Below the pieces are notes generated by a model that was given only the letters and a program-made list of their open reading frames with translations, was not told the origin of the DNA and ran no database searches. Made by a program: the position numbers and the translations under genes. 64,000 nucleotides of DNA from Gallionellaceae bacterium (GTDB lineage Bacteria > Pseudomonadota > Gammaproteobacteria > Burkholderiales > Thiobacillaceae). Every line of letters starts with the position of its first letter. The first letter of the stretch is position 1. The stretch is from assembly GCA_028714875.1 (NCBI GenBank), contig JAQTLN010000018.1:1-64000 (forward strand). Direction: 5' to 3'. Below, one piece after another: positions 44,167 through 56,371 of the stretch.

Positions 44167-45378
44167 ATGGCCAGCACCTTGCGCGTATTTCTACATAACG
44201 CCCCAGTGGGCCTGCTCAGTCTGGACCAACGTGATGGCAGCGACTTTCGCCTGCTCGAATCCTACAAGCAGGCTTACCCGCGCCCGGTTCTGGGGCAAGC
44301 CTTCCTGGATGACCTCGATCAGGTCCAACACACCCGTAACCGCGTGCCGCCGTGGTTCTCCAACCTGTTGCCGGAAGGGCCTTTGCGGGAACTGGTGGCA
44401 AAACAGGCGGGCGTGCATGCCTCACGGGAGTTTTTTCTCCTGCGCCATTTGGGTGAGGATTTGCCTGGCGCGGTGCGTATCGTCGCGGACGCGGCGTCGG
44501 ACGGCCCCGATGAAACGGACCAATTGGACGGAGAACCGGCGGATAAGGAAGCAGCGGATGCCTGGCATTTCTCTCTGGCCGGGGTGCAGCTCAAGTTTTC
44601 CGCCCGCCAAAGCGAGCGCGGGCTGACGGTGCCGGTAAGCGGACGTGGTGGCGACTGGATCGTCAAACTACCCGACATTCGCTATCCAAAAGTCCCGGAA
44701 AACGAGTACGCCACGATGCTCTGGGCGCGGGAGAGTGGAATTCGTGTGCCGCAAGTCGAATTGGTCGATATCGCGACCATCACGGGGCTGCCGGCGACCT
44801 ATCGCGCGTTCACGGAACAGTACGCCCTGGCGATCCGCCGTTTCGACCGTCCTTCGACGGAAGAGCGGGTGCATATGGAGGATTTCGCGCAAATTCTCGG
44901 TCTTTATCCCGATGAGAAATACGAGAAATACAACTACGAAACCCTGGCTCGTTTGATCCTGGCTTTGACGGAAGAACGGGGTCTGGACGAGTTCATCCGC
45001 CGTCTGGTCTTCATCATCGTCTCCGGCAACGGCGACGCCCATCACAAGAACTGGAGCCTGCTCTACCCCGACGGCGTTCAGGCCGAACTCTCCCCCGCCT
45101 ACGACCTGGTTTCCACCATCCAATACCAGCCGGAAGACAAACTGGCCCTGAATTTGGGCGGCTCGAAACGCTGGGAGGATGTGAGTATGGATGTCTTCCG
45201 CCGATTGGCGCGCAAGATCGGGGATGACGAAGCGCGTGTGGCCAACCGGGTCGCGGCGGCCCTGGACGCCATTCTTGGTGCCTGGCAGGCCGCCAGGGGT
45301 GATTTCGGTTTCACTGCCCAGGCGCGTGAACGCATGGAAGCGCATTTTTCCCATATCCCCTTGCTTCGCGGCCACTGA
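44167..45378 (+). CDS. HipA-family serine/threonine kinase (toxin-like) with N-terminal HipA_N domain
   Basis: 403 residues. HipA_N covers residues 1-100 (NRVPPWFSNLLPEGPLRELV). The kinase has SLAGVQLKFSA (the Ser loop and nucleotide region of HipA), VKLPDIRYPKVPENEYATML, catalytic GNGDAHHKN (287-295, Asp290) and PAYDLVST with metal-binding Asp313. All key residues are kept, so it should be active. HipA phosphorylates GltX and stops translation; whether this one does so is unknown. No HipB helix-turn-helix precedes it; the upstream gene is DUF262, with no gap. A terminator follows. Confidence 0.88.
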   Translation: MASTLRVFLHNAPVGLLSLDQRDGSDFRLLESYKQAYPRPVLGQAFLDDLDQVQHTRNRVPPWFSNLLPEGPLRELVAKQAGVHASREFFLLRHLGEDLPGAVRIVADAASDGPDETDQLDGEPADKEAADAWHFSLAGVQLKFSARQSERGLTVPVSGRGGDWIVKLPDIRYPKVPENEYATMLWARESGIRVPQVELVDIATITGLPATYRAFTEQYALAIRRFDRPSTEERVHMEDFAQILGLYPDEKYEKYNYETLARLILALTEERGLDEFIRRLVFIIVSGNGDAHHKNWSLLYPDGVQAELSPAYDLVSTIQYQPEDKLALNLGGSKRWEDVSMDVFRRLARKIGDDEARVANRVAAALDAILGAWQAARGDFGFTAQARERMEAHFSHIPLLRGH

Positions 45379-45397
45379 ACCAGCAACTTTTTGAAGA

Positions 45398-45425
45398 AAA
45401 AAGAGCGGCCGTAGCCGCTCTTTTT
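45398..45425. terminator. Bidirectional terminator after hipA
   Basis: AAAAAGAGCGGC and GCCGCTCTTTTT pair exactly around CGTA. It separates the convergent hipA and acs genes. Confidence 0.9.
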
Positions 45426-45442
45426 ACACTCAGGGTGCTGTT

Positions 45443-47434
<1,992 letters not shown>

Positions 47435-47552
47435 GACGGGCGTCTCCTTAGTTGGCAATTGAGCGGCAATGACGGGAAATCCTACGTTTTCCTCCCCCAA
47501 GGAAGGCGCAAAATTAGGCCACTTCCGGTCTTTTCGCATTTTGCACTGCAAC

Positions 47553-50252
47553 ATGACTCTCTCGCCAGCCCCTGAAATGCTATCCCGCACTGCCGCATAC
47601 AGCCGTTGGCTGGCGGCTCGTCTTAATGCCCATCCCGAGTTGGGCGAGTGGTTGCTGGAAACGATCCTGGCACCGGTTACACGTCAGGACATGAATGATT
47701 TCCTGGCAACCGGGATCGCCGGTGAAGCCGACCTGAAACGCCAGTTGCGCCGCCTGCGCGAGCGTGTGTTCGCCCGAGTCATGGCGCGCGACCTGAACGG
47801 TCTGGCCGATCTGTCTGAAGTCACCCGCGCCCTGACCGACCTGGCGGAAGTCACCGCGCGGCTCGCCGTGGACTTTCACCATCGCGATCTCGCGTCTATC
47901 CACGGCGAACCGCTCGACAGCGCCGGGCGGGCACAGCAACTGATCGTGGTGGGCATGGGCAAGCTGGGCGGCGGCGAATTGAATGCGTCATCCGACATCG
48001 ACCTGATTTTCGTGTTTCCCGAAGAGGGCGAGACGGCCGGCCCGCGCCGGCTTTCCAACTTCGAGTTCTTTACCCGCCTGGGCAAGCGCGTGATCAACGC
48101 GCTCGACGACAAGACCGAGGACGGCCACGTATTTCGTGTCGACATGCGTCTGCGCCCTTACGGTGATGGTGGCCCGCTGGTCTCCAGCTTCGCCATGCTG
48201 GAGCAGTATTTCTATACTCAGGCGCGGGAATGGGAGCGCTACGCCTGGATCAAGGGCCGCGCCCTGAGCGGCGACCGCATCGACGAACTGGAAAAGCTGC
48301 GTATTCCCTTCGTGTTCCGCAAATACCTGGATTTCGGCTCGTTCGGCTCCATGCGCGACCTGCACGCCCAGATTCGCCGCGAAGTCGCGCGTAAGGACAA
48401 GGCCGACAACATCAAGCTCGGTCCCGGCGGCATCCGCGAAATCGAATTCATCGCCCAGGTATTCCAGCTCATCCGCGGCGGCCAGCAGGCCTCGCTGCGG
48501 ATGCGGCCGACCCGCACCCTGCTGCACCAGCTTGCCGCTTACGGCCTGATCCCGGAAACCCATACGCGGGAACTGGAAGACGCCTATGTCTTCCTGCGCA
48601 ATCTGGAACACCGCCTGCAATACCTGGATGACGCGCAGACCCAGACATTGCCGCACAACATCGAAGACCGCCGCCGCGTCGCCGAGGCCATGGGCTATGC
48701 CGATTGGGAAGGGATGGCGGGGCATCTCAACAGCCTGCGCCGGAAAGTGGCCGGGCAATTCGAGCAGGTCTTCGGCGCCCCACAGGAAGACCAGTCCGGC
48801 CACCCGCTCGCCGGCCTGTGTGAACTGCCCGAGGAAGAGGCGCTGGAGCGTCTCGTCGTCGCCGGCTTTCACGAGCACGCCCGCGACGCCCTGGAGCGCC
48901 TGCGCGCGCTCAAACACGGCAGCCGCTACGCCAGCCTGCCGGCGCAGAACAAGACCGCGCTCGATGGCCTTCTGCCGCCCCTGGTGGAAGTCGCCGCGAG
49001 CTTTTCCAACGCGCTCGACACCCTCGCGCGCATCCTCGATCTGCTCGAAGCCATCTGCCGCCGCGCCCCCTACCTGGCCTTGCTCCAGGAGTACCCGCAA
49101 ACCCTCATGCAGCTCGCGCGCATCCTCAGCGCCAGCCCCTGGGCGGCCGCTTATCTGTCGCGGCAACCGCACCTGCTCGACGAACTGCTCGACCATCGCG
49201 CCCTGATGGCCGTGCCTGACTGGAACGCCACGCGCGAGGAACTGCGCCTGCGGCTGGAAAGTGACGCGGGCGACGTGGAGCGGCAAATGGACGCCCTGCG
49301 CCACTTCAAGCAAAGCGAAACCTTCCGCCTGCTGGCGCAGGATCTGGCCGGCCTGTGGACGCTGGAAAAGCTCTCCGACCATCTCGCCGACCTCGCCGAT
49401 CTGCTGCTCGACGCCACCCTCAAGCTGGTCTGGGCCGACCTCAAAGGGCGCCACCGCGAGCAGTTCGCCTTCGCCGTCATCGCCTACGGCAAGCTGGGCG
49501 GCAAGGAGCTCGGCTACGCCTCCGACCTGGACATCGTCTTTCTTTACGACGATCCCCATCCCGATGCGCAGGAAATCTATGCCCGCCTGGGCAAGCGCCT
49601 GATCACCTGGATGTCCACCCATACACCCGCCGGCATCCTGTACGACACCGATCTCAGATTGCGCCCGGATGGCGCTTCCGGCCTGCTGGTGAGCAGTCTG
49701 GACGCCTTCGACGATTACCAGCGCAACAAGGCCTGGACCTGGGAACACCAGGCGCTGACCCGCGCCCGCTACTGTTGCGGCGACCGCGATGTGGGCGAAC
49801 GCTTCGCGGAGATTCGCGAGCGTGTTCTGTCCAGCGCGCGCGACGTGGAAAAGCTGCGCGCCGACGTGCTGGAAATGCGCCGGAAAATGCTCGACGGCCA
49901 TCCCAATCCCAGTGGCCTGTTCGACCTCAAGCATGACCGGGGCGGTCTGGTGGATGTGGAATTCGCGGTGCAATACCTGGTGCTCGCGCACGCCGCCCGG
50001 CATGCGGAACTACTGCCGAATGTCGGCAATATCGCCCTGCTGAAACGCGCCGGCGCCCTGGGCCTGATTCCGGAAGACCTCGCCCTGGCCGCCGCCGACG
50101 CCTACCGCGAACTGCGCCGCCGGCAACACGCCGTCAAACTGCAAGGCGCCGAACACGCCCGCGCCGAACACGGCGGCCTGGCCCAGGAAATCAGCGCGGT
50201 GCAAGCGCTCTGGAGCGCGGTATTCGGGGCGCCCGCCGAAGCGGAAGCCTGA
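47553..50252 (+). CDS. glnE: Glutamine synthetase adenylyltransferase/adenylyl-removing enzyme
   Basis: 899 residues that control glutamine synthetase by adding or removing AMP. Two nucleotidyltransferase halves are visible: [20 protein letters not shown] (removing domain, about residue 136) and [20 protein letters not shown] (adding domain, near residue 645). The start at 47553 is chosen over 47469 because the conserved helix ([16 protein letters not shown]) follows shortly; the ribosome site is weak. Confidence 0.95.
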   Translation: MTLSPAPEMLSRTAAYSRWLAARLNAHPELGEWLLETILAPVTRQDMNDFLATGIAGEADLKRQLRRLRERVFARVMARDLNGLADLSEVTRALTDLAEVTARLAVDFHHRDLASIHGEPLDSAGRAQQLIVVGMGKLGGGELNASSDIDLIFVFPEEGETAGPRRLSNFEFFTRLGKRVINALDDKTEDGHVFRVDMRLRPYGDGGPLVSSFAMLEQYFYTQAREWERYAWIKGRALSGDRIDELEKLRIPFVFRKYLDFGSFGSMRDLHAQIRREVARKDKADNIKLGPGGIREIEFIAQVFQLIRGGQQASLRMRPTRTLLHQLAAYGLIPETHTRELEDAYVFLRNLEHRLQYLDDAQTQTLPHNIEDRRRVAEAMGYADWEGMAGHLNSLRRKVAGQFEQVFGAPQEDQSGHPLAGLCELPEEEALERLVVAGFHEHARDALERLRALKHGSRYASLPAQNKTALDGLLPPLVEVAASFSNALDTLARILDLLEAICRRAPYLALLQEYPQTLMQLARILSASPWAAAYLSRQPHLLDELLDHRALMAVPDWNATREELRLRLESDAGDVERQMDALRHFKQSETFRLLAQDLAGLWTLEKLSDHLADLADLLLDATLKLVWADLKGRHREQFAFAVIAYGKLGGKELGYASDLDIVFLYDDPHPDAQEIYARLGKRLITWMSTHTPAGILYDTDLRLRPDGASGLLVSSLDAFDDYQRNKAWTWEHQALTRARYCCGDRDVGERFAEIRERVLSSARDVEKLRADVLEMRRKMLDGHPNPSGLFDLKHDRGGLVDVEFAVQYLVLAHAARHAELLPNVGNIALLKRAGALGLIPEDLALAAADAYRELRRRQHAVKLQGAEHARAEHGGLAQEISAVQALWSAVFGAPAEAEA

Positions 50253-50256
50253 AGGC

Positions 50257-51075
50257 TCAGGCCTGCTTGAACCCCAGGTCGCTACCCAACGAATTCGCCG
50301 GGTAGTGGAAATGCACCGGGCCATCCGGTTCGGCGTGGATGAACTGGCGCACGAAGGGGTCGTCCGATTCGAGTATCTCGGCGGTCGGGCCTTCGGCGAC
50401 GATGACGCCCTCGGACAGGAAGTAGACATAATCGACCACCTTGAGCGACTCGGAGACATCGTAGGTGACCACGATGGAAGAGACGCCGAGGGCGTCGTTG
50501 AGGCGGCGCAGCAGGTTGGCGATGACGTTGAGCGAAATCGGGTCGAGGCCGGCAAAGGGCTCGTCGTACATGATCAGCATCGGGTCGAGGGCGATGGCGC
50601 GCGCCAGGGCGACGCGCCGCTCCATACCGCCGGAGAGTTCGCGCGGCATCATGCCGTGGGCGCCACGCAGGCCGACCGCGTGCAGCTTCATCAACACCAG
50701 GTCGCGGATCATGCGTTCCGACAGGTCGGTGTGCTCGCGCATGGGGAAGGCGATGTTCTCGTAGACGGAAAGGTCGCTGAACAGGCCGCTGACCTGGAAC
50801 ATCATTCCCATCTTGCGGCGCAAGCGGTACAGGCCGTCGTTGTCGAGGGCATGCACGTCCTCGCCATCGACCAGCACCTGGCCGCGCTCGGGTTTCAACT
50901 GGCCGTTGATCAGGCGCAGCAGGGTGGTCTTGCCGCAGCCGCCGGTACCGAGCACGGCGACGGTCTTGCCGCGCGGAATGGTGAGGTTGATCCCGTTGAG
51001 GATCTTGCGGTTCTCGTAGGAGAAATGCAGGTCGCGGATTTCGACGACATTTTCGTTGGACAACTTCGACTCCAT
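50257..51075 (-). CDS. MlaF-type ABC ATPase with Tyr in the switch-His position
   Basis: 272 residues. Walker A LGTGGCGKTTLL, signature LSGGMERRVALARA, Walker B LIMYDEPFAGLD; the MlaF-like length and ending are normal. Where ABC ATPases have the switch His (as in the second ATPase here, TTHDLDS), this one reads VVTYDVSES, with Tyr205. No permease, MCE or lipoprotein genes are beside it; glnE is 4 bases away and converges. It may complement other transporters in the cell. ATG 51075 is used; a TTG lies 9 bases earlier. Confidence 0.85.
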   Translation of the reverse strand: MESKLSNENVVEIRDLHFSYENRKILNGINLTIPRGKTVAVLGTGGCGKTTLLRLINGQLKPERGQVLVDGEDVHALDNDGLYRLRRKMGMMFQVSGLFSDLSVYENIAFPMREHTDLSERMIRDLVLMKLHAVGLRGAHGMMPRELSGGMERRVALARAIALDPMLIMYDEPFAGLDPISLNVIANLLRRLNDALGVSSIVVTYDVSESLKVVDYVYFLSEGVIVAEGPTAEILESDDPFVRQFIHAEPDGPVHFHYPANSLGSDLGFKQA

Positions 51076-51132
51076 TCGGGGCAAGGCGGCGGGGTGAAGG
51101 TATGCGGGGCGCGGGTCCCGGTCAAGCGGGCA

Positions 51133-51975
51133 TCAAGTGGTTTTGGCCACCAGCACCGGGCATTTCGCCTGTATCACCACCTGTTGCGAGACGCTGCCCA
51201 TGAGTAGGCGATCCAGGCCGGTGCGGCCGTGGCTGCCGACGATGATGAGGTCGCAGTCGTTTTCCGCGGCGGCGGCGACGATGGCCTGGGCCGGGTTGCC
51301 TTCCTTGACCACGCTGTCGGCGGCGACACCCTCCTGGCGCAGCAGGTCGCGCACGCGGTCGGCCATGGCCTGCACCATCTCGCATTTGAGGTCATCGTTG
51401 GCGCACACCGAAAGCACGGTGACCGGCAAGCCGCAGCGTCTGGCCAGATTGGCGGCCGCCACGGAGGCGGCATCGGCGAAGCGCGAGCCATCCACGGCGA
51501 GCAGGATGCCCTTGTCCCACATGCCGGATTCCTTGGGTACCACCAGCACGCTGCAATGCACATGGCCCACCACGCGGGCGGCGGCTTCGCCCAGCATCAG
51601 CCGCTCCAGCCAATGCACGCCACGGCGGCCCATGATGACGACATCGGCCTGGCTTTCTTCCGCCTGGGCGGCGATTTCATGCACCGGCTCCTCGCCGTAG
51701 CGCAGCACCGGCGCGCAGTTCACACACGCGGTGCCGGCCTGCCGCTCGACTTCCTTGAGAATCGCGTGGCCTTCGTCTTCCGCCTGGCGCACGCCGTCCG
51801 GGTTGAACATGGCGTAGTCGCGCAGGGTGCGCGCCATGTGCATCACGGTGAGCTTGGCGCCGCAGCGGTCGGCCATGTGCAACGCCACGCGCACGGCGCC
51901 GGCGCTGACCTCGTCGCCATCGGTGGCCAGCAACAGGTTGTCGAAACGAGCCAGGGGGGAAAGCTGGGCGGTCAT
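51133..51975 (-). CDS. Tandem universal stress protein
   Basis: 280 residues in two Usp domains. The second has the ATP-binding GSHGRTGLDRLLMGSVS; the first has GRRGVHWLERLMLGEAA, less complete. Such proteins respond to starvation or respiratory stress. GAGG precedes the ATG at 51975. It is divergent from ppc. Confidence 0.9.
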   Translation of the reverse strand: MTAQLSPLARFDNLLLATDGDEVSAGAVRVALHMADRCGAKLTVMHMARTLRDYAMFNPDGVRQAEDEGHAILKEVERQAGTACVNCAPVLRYGEEPVHEIAAQAEESQADVVIMGRRGVHWLERLMLGEAAARVVGHVHCSVLVVPKESGMWDKGILLAVDGSRFADAASVAAANLARRCGLPVTVLSVCANDDLKCEMVQAMADRVRDLLRQEGVAADSVVKEGNPAQAIVAAAAENDCDLIIVGSHGRTGLDRLLMGSVSQQVVIQAKCPVLVAKTT

Positions 51976-52123
51976 TTTGTTACCTCGGGGTGAACTCTCA
52001 GCAGACAGCATAGTGAATTCCCCCACTTTCGCCGGGCACTTTCACGCCGTCGCCGCCACGCATTGTGCAATTGCAGCAAAGACAATGGCATCATCTTTGC
52101 GTTGCCCGTCACCATCGATCGCC

Positions 52124-54904
52124 ATGTCTCCCTCTTCCTCCGCCGACCTTCGTAGCCGCGAACGACTGCTCAACCTGCTGTTGAGCAAGATACTCAAACG
52201 ACAACTCGCGCCGGACGTCTACGCCGCCATCGGCGAATTGCGGCGCGGCTTCAGCGCCTTGCGCTCGAAGGAGTCGGCGACCCGGCGGCAACGCCTGATC
52301 GCGCTGATCAACCGGCTGGAGCCGGAGGCGATGTCCCAGATCATTCGCGCCTTCAACCTGTACTTCAGCCTGATCAACATCGCCGAGGAGGCGGTTGCGC
52401 TGCGCGCGCGGCGCCGCCTGGTGCAGCGTGGCGCGCAGATGTGGCCGGGCTCCTTCCACGACACCCTGACCGCCTTGCGTGAGCAGGGGGTGGATGCCGG
52501 CCAGTTGCAACGGCTGTTGCGCGACATGTGCTATCTGCCGGTCATCACCGCGCACCCGTCCGAGGCCAAGCGCCGCACCATCAAGGGCGCGCTGCGCGGC
52601 ATCTTCCTGTCGATCGAGGCGCTGGACGATCCGCGCGTGGTCGGCATGTACCGCACCGAGGCGCTGCGGCAACTCTCCAATCAGATTCATATCCTGTGGA
52701 ATACCGATGAAGTCCGCGCCAACAAACTGGTGGTGCGCGACGAGATCAGTACCGGCCTGTCCTACTTCCCCTTGTCGCTGTTTCAAGCGGTCGTCCAGAT
52801 GTATCGCAACTTCGACCGCGCCCTGCTCGATGTCTACGGCGAGGACGTGAACGCGCGCGCGCCGAGCATCCTCAGATTCGGTTCCTGGATCGGCGGCGAC
52901 CGCGACGGCCATCCGCTGGTGACGGCGGAAGTCACCGCCCTGGCCTGGCGCATGCAGGCGCTGACCGTGTGCCAGGAATACCTGCGCCGCGTCGAGGCTT
53001 TGAGCGACCAGTTGTCCTATTCGATCAACCTGTGCCAACCCTCGGCCGCCTTCATGGACAACCTGGAGGCCGATCAACGCCAGGCGGAAGCGATTTATGG
53101 CGCGCGCGCCAATCGTTATCTCCAGGAACCCTACCGGCGCAAGCTGGAAATCATGCATCTCCGTTTGCGGCGCGACCTGGCGCGCTACGAACGCGCGCTG
53201 GAGGACATCGACAATCGTTATGAGCAGCCGGGTTACGCCAGCGACCGGGCCTTCCTCGCCGACCTGCATCTGATTCGCGACTCGCTGATCAGCCACGGCG
53301 ACGAGGATGTGGCGAACCAGGAAGTGCTGGACCTGATCCGTCTGGTCGAGACCTTCGGCTTCCATCTGCTGCAACTGGATATGCGCCAGGAGTCCACCCG
53401 CCATACCCAGGCGGCGGCGGAAATCCTCAAGGCCGGCCTCGGTGTCGATTACCTCGCGCTGGACGAAGATGCGCGCCTGACGCTGCTTTCCGACGCCATC
53501 GCCAATCCCAACGCCGTGCAGTTCGACCCCGCCGCCTTCACTCCGGAAACCCGCGAGACGCTGCGCACCTTCCAGCTCATCGCGCATTTCCGCCGCGAGC
53601 TGGGCGCGCAGTGTTTCGGCAAGTATGTGATTTCCATGACCCACACGGCCTCGCACGTCATGGAAGTGATGCTGCTCGCCTCGCAAGCCGGACTGGCCGG
53701 GCGTCTGGCCGGCAACTGGTATTGCCATATCGGCGTCTCGCCCTTGTTCGAGACCATCGAAGACCTGCAGCAGGTCGAAGCCGTGCTCACCCGCCTCTAT
53801 GGCCTGCCGGTTTACCGCCACCTGCTCGACGCCGAGGGCGGCGGCCAGGAGGTGATGCTGGGCTATTCCGATTCCTGCAAGGACGGCGGCATTCTGGCTT
53901 CCTCGTGGAACCTCTACGACGCGCAAAAACGCATCGTCGCCCTGTCGCGCAAGGAAGGCATCCCCTGCCGTTTGTTCCACGGTCGCGGCGGCACCCTCGG
54001 ACGCGGCGGCGGCCCCACCCATGAAGCCATTCTGGCGCAGCCGCCGGGCACGGTGCGCGGCCAGTTGAAGCTCACCGAACAGGGTGAAGTGTTGTTCTAC
54101 AAGTACAACAACATGGAAACGGCGGTGTACGAACTCACCCTCGGCGTCAGCGGCCTGATCAAGGCCAGCAGCCACCTGATCGGGCAGGCGGCGGAGGATC
54201 GCAAGGATTACCTGGGCATCATGGACGAGATCGCGCGCGCCGGTGAGCAGCACTACCGCGCGCTCACCGAGCACACGCCGGGCTTCCTCGACTACTTCTA
54301 TGAAGCCACCCCGGTGCGTGAAATCGGCCTGATGAACATCGGCTCGCGCCCCTCGCACCGCAAGCAGGGCGACCGCTCCAAGGACTCGGTGCGCGCCATC
54401 GGCTGGGTCTTCGCCTGGGGCCAGTCACGCCACGCGTTGCCCGCCTGGTATGGCATCGGCCGCGCGCTGGAAGCCTGGCGCGGCAACGATCTGGCGCGTC
54501 TGATCAAGTTGCAGCGGATGTATCTGGAATGGCCGTTCTTCCGTACCCTGCTCGACAACGCGCAAATGGCCCTGGCCAAGACCGACATGAGCATCGCCCG
54601 CGAATACGCCGCCCTGTGCGTGGACGGGGGGGTCGGCAAACAGGTCTACGACATCATCCGCGAGGAATATTGGCGCGGCATCCACCAACTTCTCAACGTC
54701 GCCGACACACGGGCGCTGCTGGAAGACACCCCCGCGCTGGCCGACTCCCTGAGCCAGCGCAACGACTTCCTCGACCCGCTGAACCAGATCCAGGTCTGCC
54801 TGCTGCGCAAGTTGCGCCAGGAGGAAAGCACCGACAGCCCTTGGCTGGAACCGCTCCTGCGTTCGATCAACGCCATCGCGGCGGGGATGCGCAACACCGG
54901 GTAG
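52124..54904 (+). CDS. ppc: Phosphoenolpyruvate carboxylase
   Basis: 926 residues; makes oxaloacetate from PEP and bicarbonate. TAHPSEAKRRTIK (near residue 140) and FHGRGGTLGRGGGPTHEAIL hold the catalytic residues. The C-terminal NDFLDPLNQIQVCLLR...MRNTG is normal. ATG 52124 is selected because the conserved start follows; the frame is open upstream to 51827 across the usp gene, which is a different reading. Confidence 0.96.
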   Translation: MSPSSSADLRSRERLLNLLLSKILKRQLAPDVYAAIGELRRGFSALRSKESATRRQRLIALINRLEPEAMSQIIRAFNLYFSLINIAEEAVALRARRRLVQRGAQMWPGSFHDTLTALREQGVDAGQLQRLLRDMCYLPVITAHPSEAKRRTIKGALRGIFLSIEALDDPRVVGMYRTEALRQLSNQIHILWNTDEVRANKLVVRDEISTGLSYFPLSLFQAVVQMYRNFDRALLDVYGEDVNARAPSILRFGSWIGGDRDGHPLVTAEVTALAWRMQALTVCQEYLRRVEALSDQLSYSINLCQPSAAFMDNLEADQRQAEAIYGARANRYLQEPYRRKLEIMHLRLRRDLARYERALEDIDNRYEQPGYASDRAFLADLHLIRDSLISHGDEDVANQEVLDLIRLVETFGFHLLQLDMRQESTRHTQAAAEILKAGLGVDYLALDEDARLTLLSDAIANPNAVQFDPAAFTPETRETLRTFQLIAHFRRELGAQCFGKYVISMTHTASHVMEVMLLASQAGLAGRLAGNWYCHIGVSPLFETIEDLQQVEAVLTRLYGLPVYRHLLDAEGGGQEVMLGYSDSCKDGGILASSWNLYDAQKRIVALSRKEGIPCRLFHGRGGTLGRGGGPTHEAILAQPPGTVRGQLKLTEQGEVLFYKYNNMETAVYELTLGVSGLIKASSHLIGQAAEDRKDYLGIMDEIARAGEQHYRALTEHTPGFLDYFYEATPVREIGLMNIGSRPSHRKQGDRSKDSVRAIGWVFAWGQSRHALPAWYGIGRALEAWRGNDLARLIKLQRMYLEWPFFRTLLDNAQMALAKTDMSIAREYAALCVDGGVGKQVYDIIREEYWRGIHQLLNVADTRALLEDTPALADSLSQRNDFLDPLNQIQVCLLRKLRQEESTDSPWLEPLLRSINAIAAGMRNTG

Positions 54905-55016
54905 TAACCACTCGTTACAACTGAAAACCGGGCCGAAACGGCCGGGTTACGCGCGCCCCCCAGAGTGGGGCCACCGACACGAGACGTGGCGGCCTTCCAC
55001 TCGACAGGAGCACTTC

Positions 55017-55457
55017 ATGAAAACCGCGAACCTCGCCAAGAATCTCAGCCTCATCGCTCTGGCCAGCCTCTCTCTGGCCGCCGCTTCCGCCCAGGCCCAC
55101 GGTTGGGGCGGCTACAACCCCTACCTTCCGGTCGTCGCGCAGCCCGCGCCGCAACACGGTGATCCGCGTGATTTCGGCGGTCGCTTCGAGCGCGACTTCG
55201 CATTCCGCGATGACCACAACATCGACGCGCGCCAGCAACAGCAGATGTGGCGCATCCGCGAGGGCATGGCGACAGGCCAGATCAGTCGTCACGAGGCGCG
55301 CGATCTGATGCGGGAACAAATGGAAATCGAGAGAACGCAACGCTATTACCTGGCCGACGGACACCTGAGCCGCGACGAGTGGATCAGCCTGGATCGCATG
55401 CTGGATCAAGCCGACGCCAACATCCGCGAAGAAAAGTACGACAGGAATTGGCGTTGA
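55017..55457 (+). CDS. Exported protein with helical repeat region
   Basis: 146 residues. Sec signal peptide, cleavage expected after AQA, then a His/Gly-rich segment and helices with paired half-repeats (INARQ-type QQQMWRIREGMATGQISRHEARDL; LSRDEWISLDRMLDQADANI), seen in a family of small secreted proteins. Function unknown. GGAG precedes the start. Upstream, a GGGCC/GGCCC-like hairpin near 54925-54950 may end ppc. Confidence 0.7.
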   Translation: MKTANLAKNLSLIALASLSLAAASAQAHGWGGYNPYLPVVAQPAPQHGDPRDFGGRFERDFAFRDDHNIDARQQQQMWRIREGMATGQISRHEARDLMREQMEIERTQRYYLADGHLSRDEWISLDRMLDQADANIREEKYDRNWR

Positions 55458-55460
55458 TGC

Positions 55461-55649
55461 TCAGTCTTCCTCATCCAGCAGCTTCCCGGCGATGGCCCAG
55501 TTTTCCTCGGGCAGCTCCTCGAAGGCGATAGTGGTGTAGCGCCTGGGCTTGAGGGCGTGGCGTTCCAGGGTGTCGGTGATTTCCTCGGCGATCTTTTGTT
55601 TCTGTTCGCGGCTGAGGCTGCCGGCGAGTTTGATGCTGACTACGGGCAT
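55461..55649 (-). CDS. 4-oxalocrotonate tautomerase-like protein
   Basis: 62 residues; the catalytic Pro follows the initiator Met (MPVVSIKLAG). Helix SREQKQKIAEEITDTLERH and LKPRRYTTIAFEEL fit the family. Substrate unknown. The ATG sits inside the end of the UDG gene (10-base overlap) with AGGAGG upstream, so they are coupled. Confidence 0.85.
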   Translation of the reverse strand: MPVVSIKLAGSLSREQKQKIAEEITDTLERHALKPRRYTTIAFEELPEENWAIAGKLLDEED

Positions 55650-56269
55650 GTTGAATCCTCCTGAATACGTTGGAACACCGCGCGGAACATCTCCGCGGTG
55701 AGGCGCCGGGTTTGCGTGTTGTAACGCGAGCAATGGTAGCTGTCGTGGAGGCGGCGGCCGTCCGGCAGAACATGCGCGGCGTCGTGCGCGAACGGATACG
55801 CGCTCAGCTTCAGGCCCAGCGCCATGAGCACGGCCTTGTGGGCGACCAGGCCGAGGGCGAGGATGGCGGTGGCGTCAGGCAGGGCGGCCAGTTCCTCCTT
55901 CAGATAGGCGTTGCAACGCTTGATCTCGCCGGTTTCCGGCTTGTTTTCCGGCGGCACGCATTTGACCGCGTTGCTGATGCGGCAACCGCTCAGGATCAGG
56001 CCGTCGTCGGCGGCGACGGACACCGGGCGGCTGGCATAGCCGAAAGCGTGCAGTGTTTCGTAAAGCAGCACGCCGGCATGGTCGCCGGTGAACGGCCGCC
56101 CGGTGCGGTTGGCGCCGTGCAGGCCGGGGGCCAGGCCGACGATGAGCAGACGCGGGTGGTCATCGCCGAACGCCGGCACCGGGCGGCAGAAATAGCCGGG
56201 GTAACGGGCGCGCGATTCGGCCAGGAATGTGGCGAGGCGGGGGCAGGCGGTGCAATCGGAGAGCGGCAT
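55640..56269 (-). CDS. Uracil-DNA glycosylase, family 5-like
   Basis: 209 residues. CTACPRL at the start and Cys residues (CRISNAVKCVPPENK) resemble an iron-sulfur cluster. GLAPGLHGANRTGRPFTGDHAG is motif A and YHCSRYNTQT motif B. Such enzymes remove uracil and other deaminated bases. ATG 56269; the longer frame to 56344 is repeat-encoded. Confidence 0.85.
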   Translation of the reverse strand: MPLSDCTACPRLATFLAESRARYPGYFCRPVPAFGDDHPRLLIVGLAPGLHGANRTGRPFTGDHAGVLLYETLHAFGYASRPVSVAADDGLILSGCRISNAVKCVPPENKPETGEIKRCNAYLKEELAALPDATAILALGLVAHKAVLMALGLKLSAYPFAHDAAHVLPDGRRLHDSYHCSRYNTQTRRLTAEMFRAVFQRIQEDSTCP

Positions 56270-56275
56270 GTTGTG

Positions 56276-56343
56276 TGTAGCGCCGGCATCCCTGCCGGCG
56301 TTTTTGGCCAGAATGGCCGGCAAGGATGCCGGCGCTCGATACA
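56276..56343. repeat. REP element (GTAGCGCCGGCAT type)
   Basis: TGTAGCGCCGGCATCCCTGCC at the left is mirrored by GGCAAGGATGCCGGCGCTCGATACA at the right. It resembles the 7.2-kb element and lies directly upstream of the UDG start. Confidence 0.8.
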
Positions 56344-56371
56344 ACTGAAATTGTCCATTAGCCTAAGCAGG

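Noticed and set aside
47988..50003. 671-codon open frame opposite glnE
   Set aside because: Antisense shadow of glnE; no start region, no motif, and glnE has two clear catalytic domains.
52109..54358. 749-codon open frame opposite ppc
   Set aside because: Mirror image of ppc in a GC-rich gene; composition is Gln/Gly/Ala/Arg/Val/Asp-rich with no domain, as expected of antisense frames.
54925..54950. Terminator after ppc
   Set aside because: The stem has a mismatch and no T run; listed only as a possibility under the next gene.
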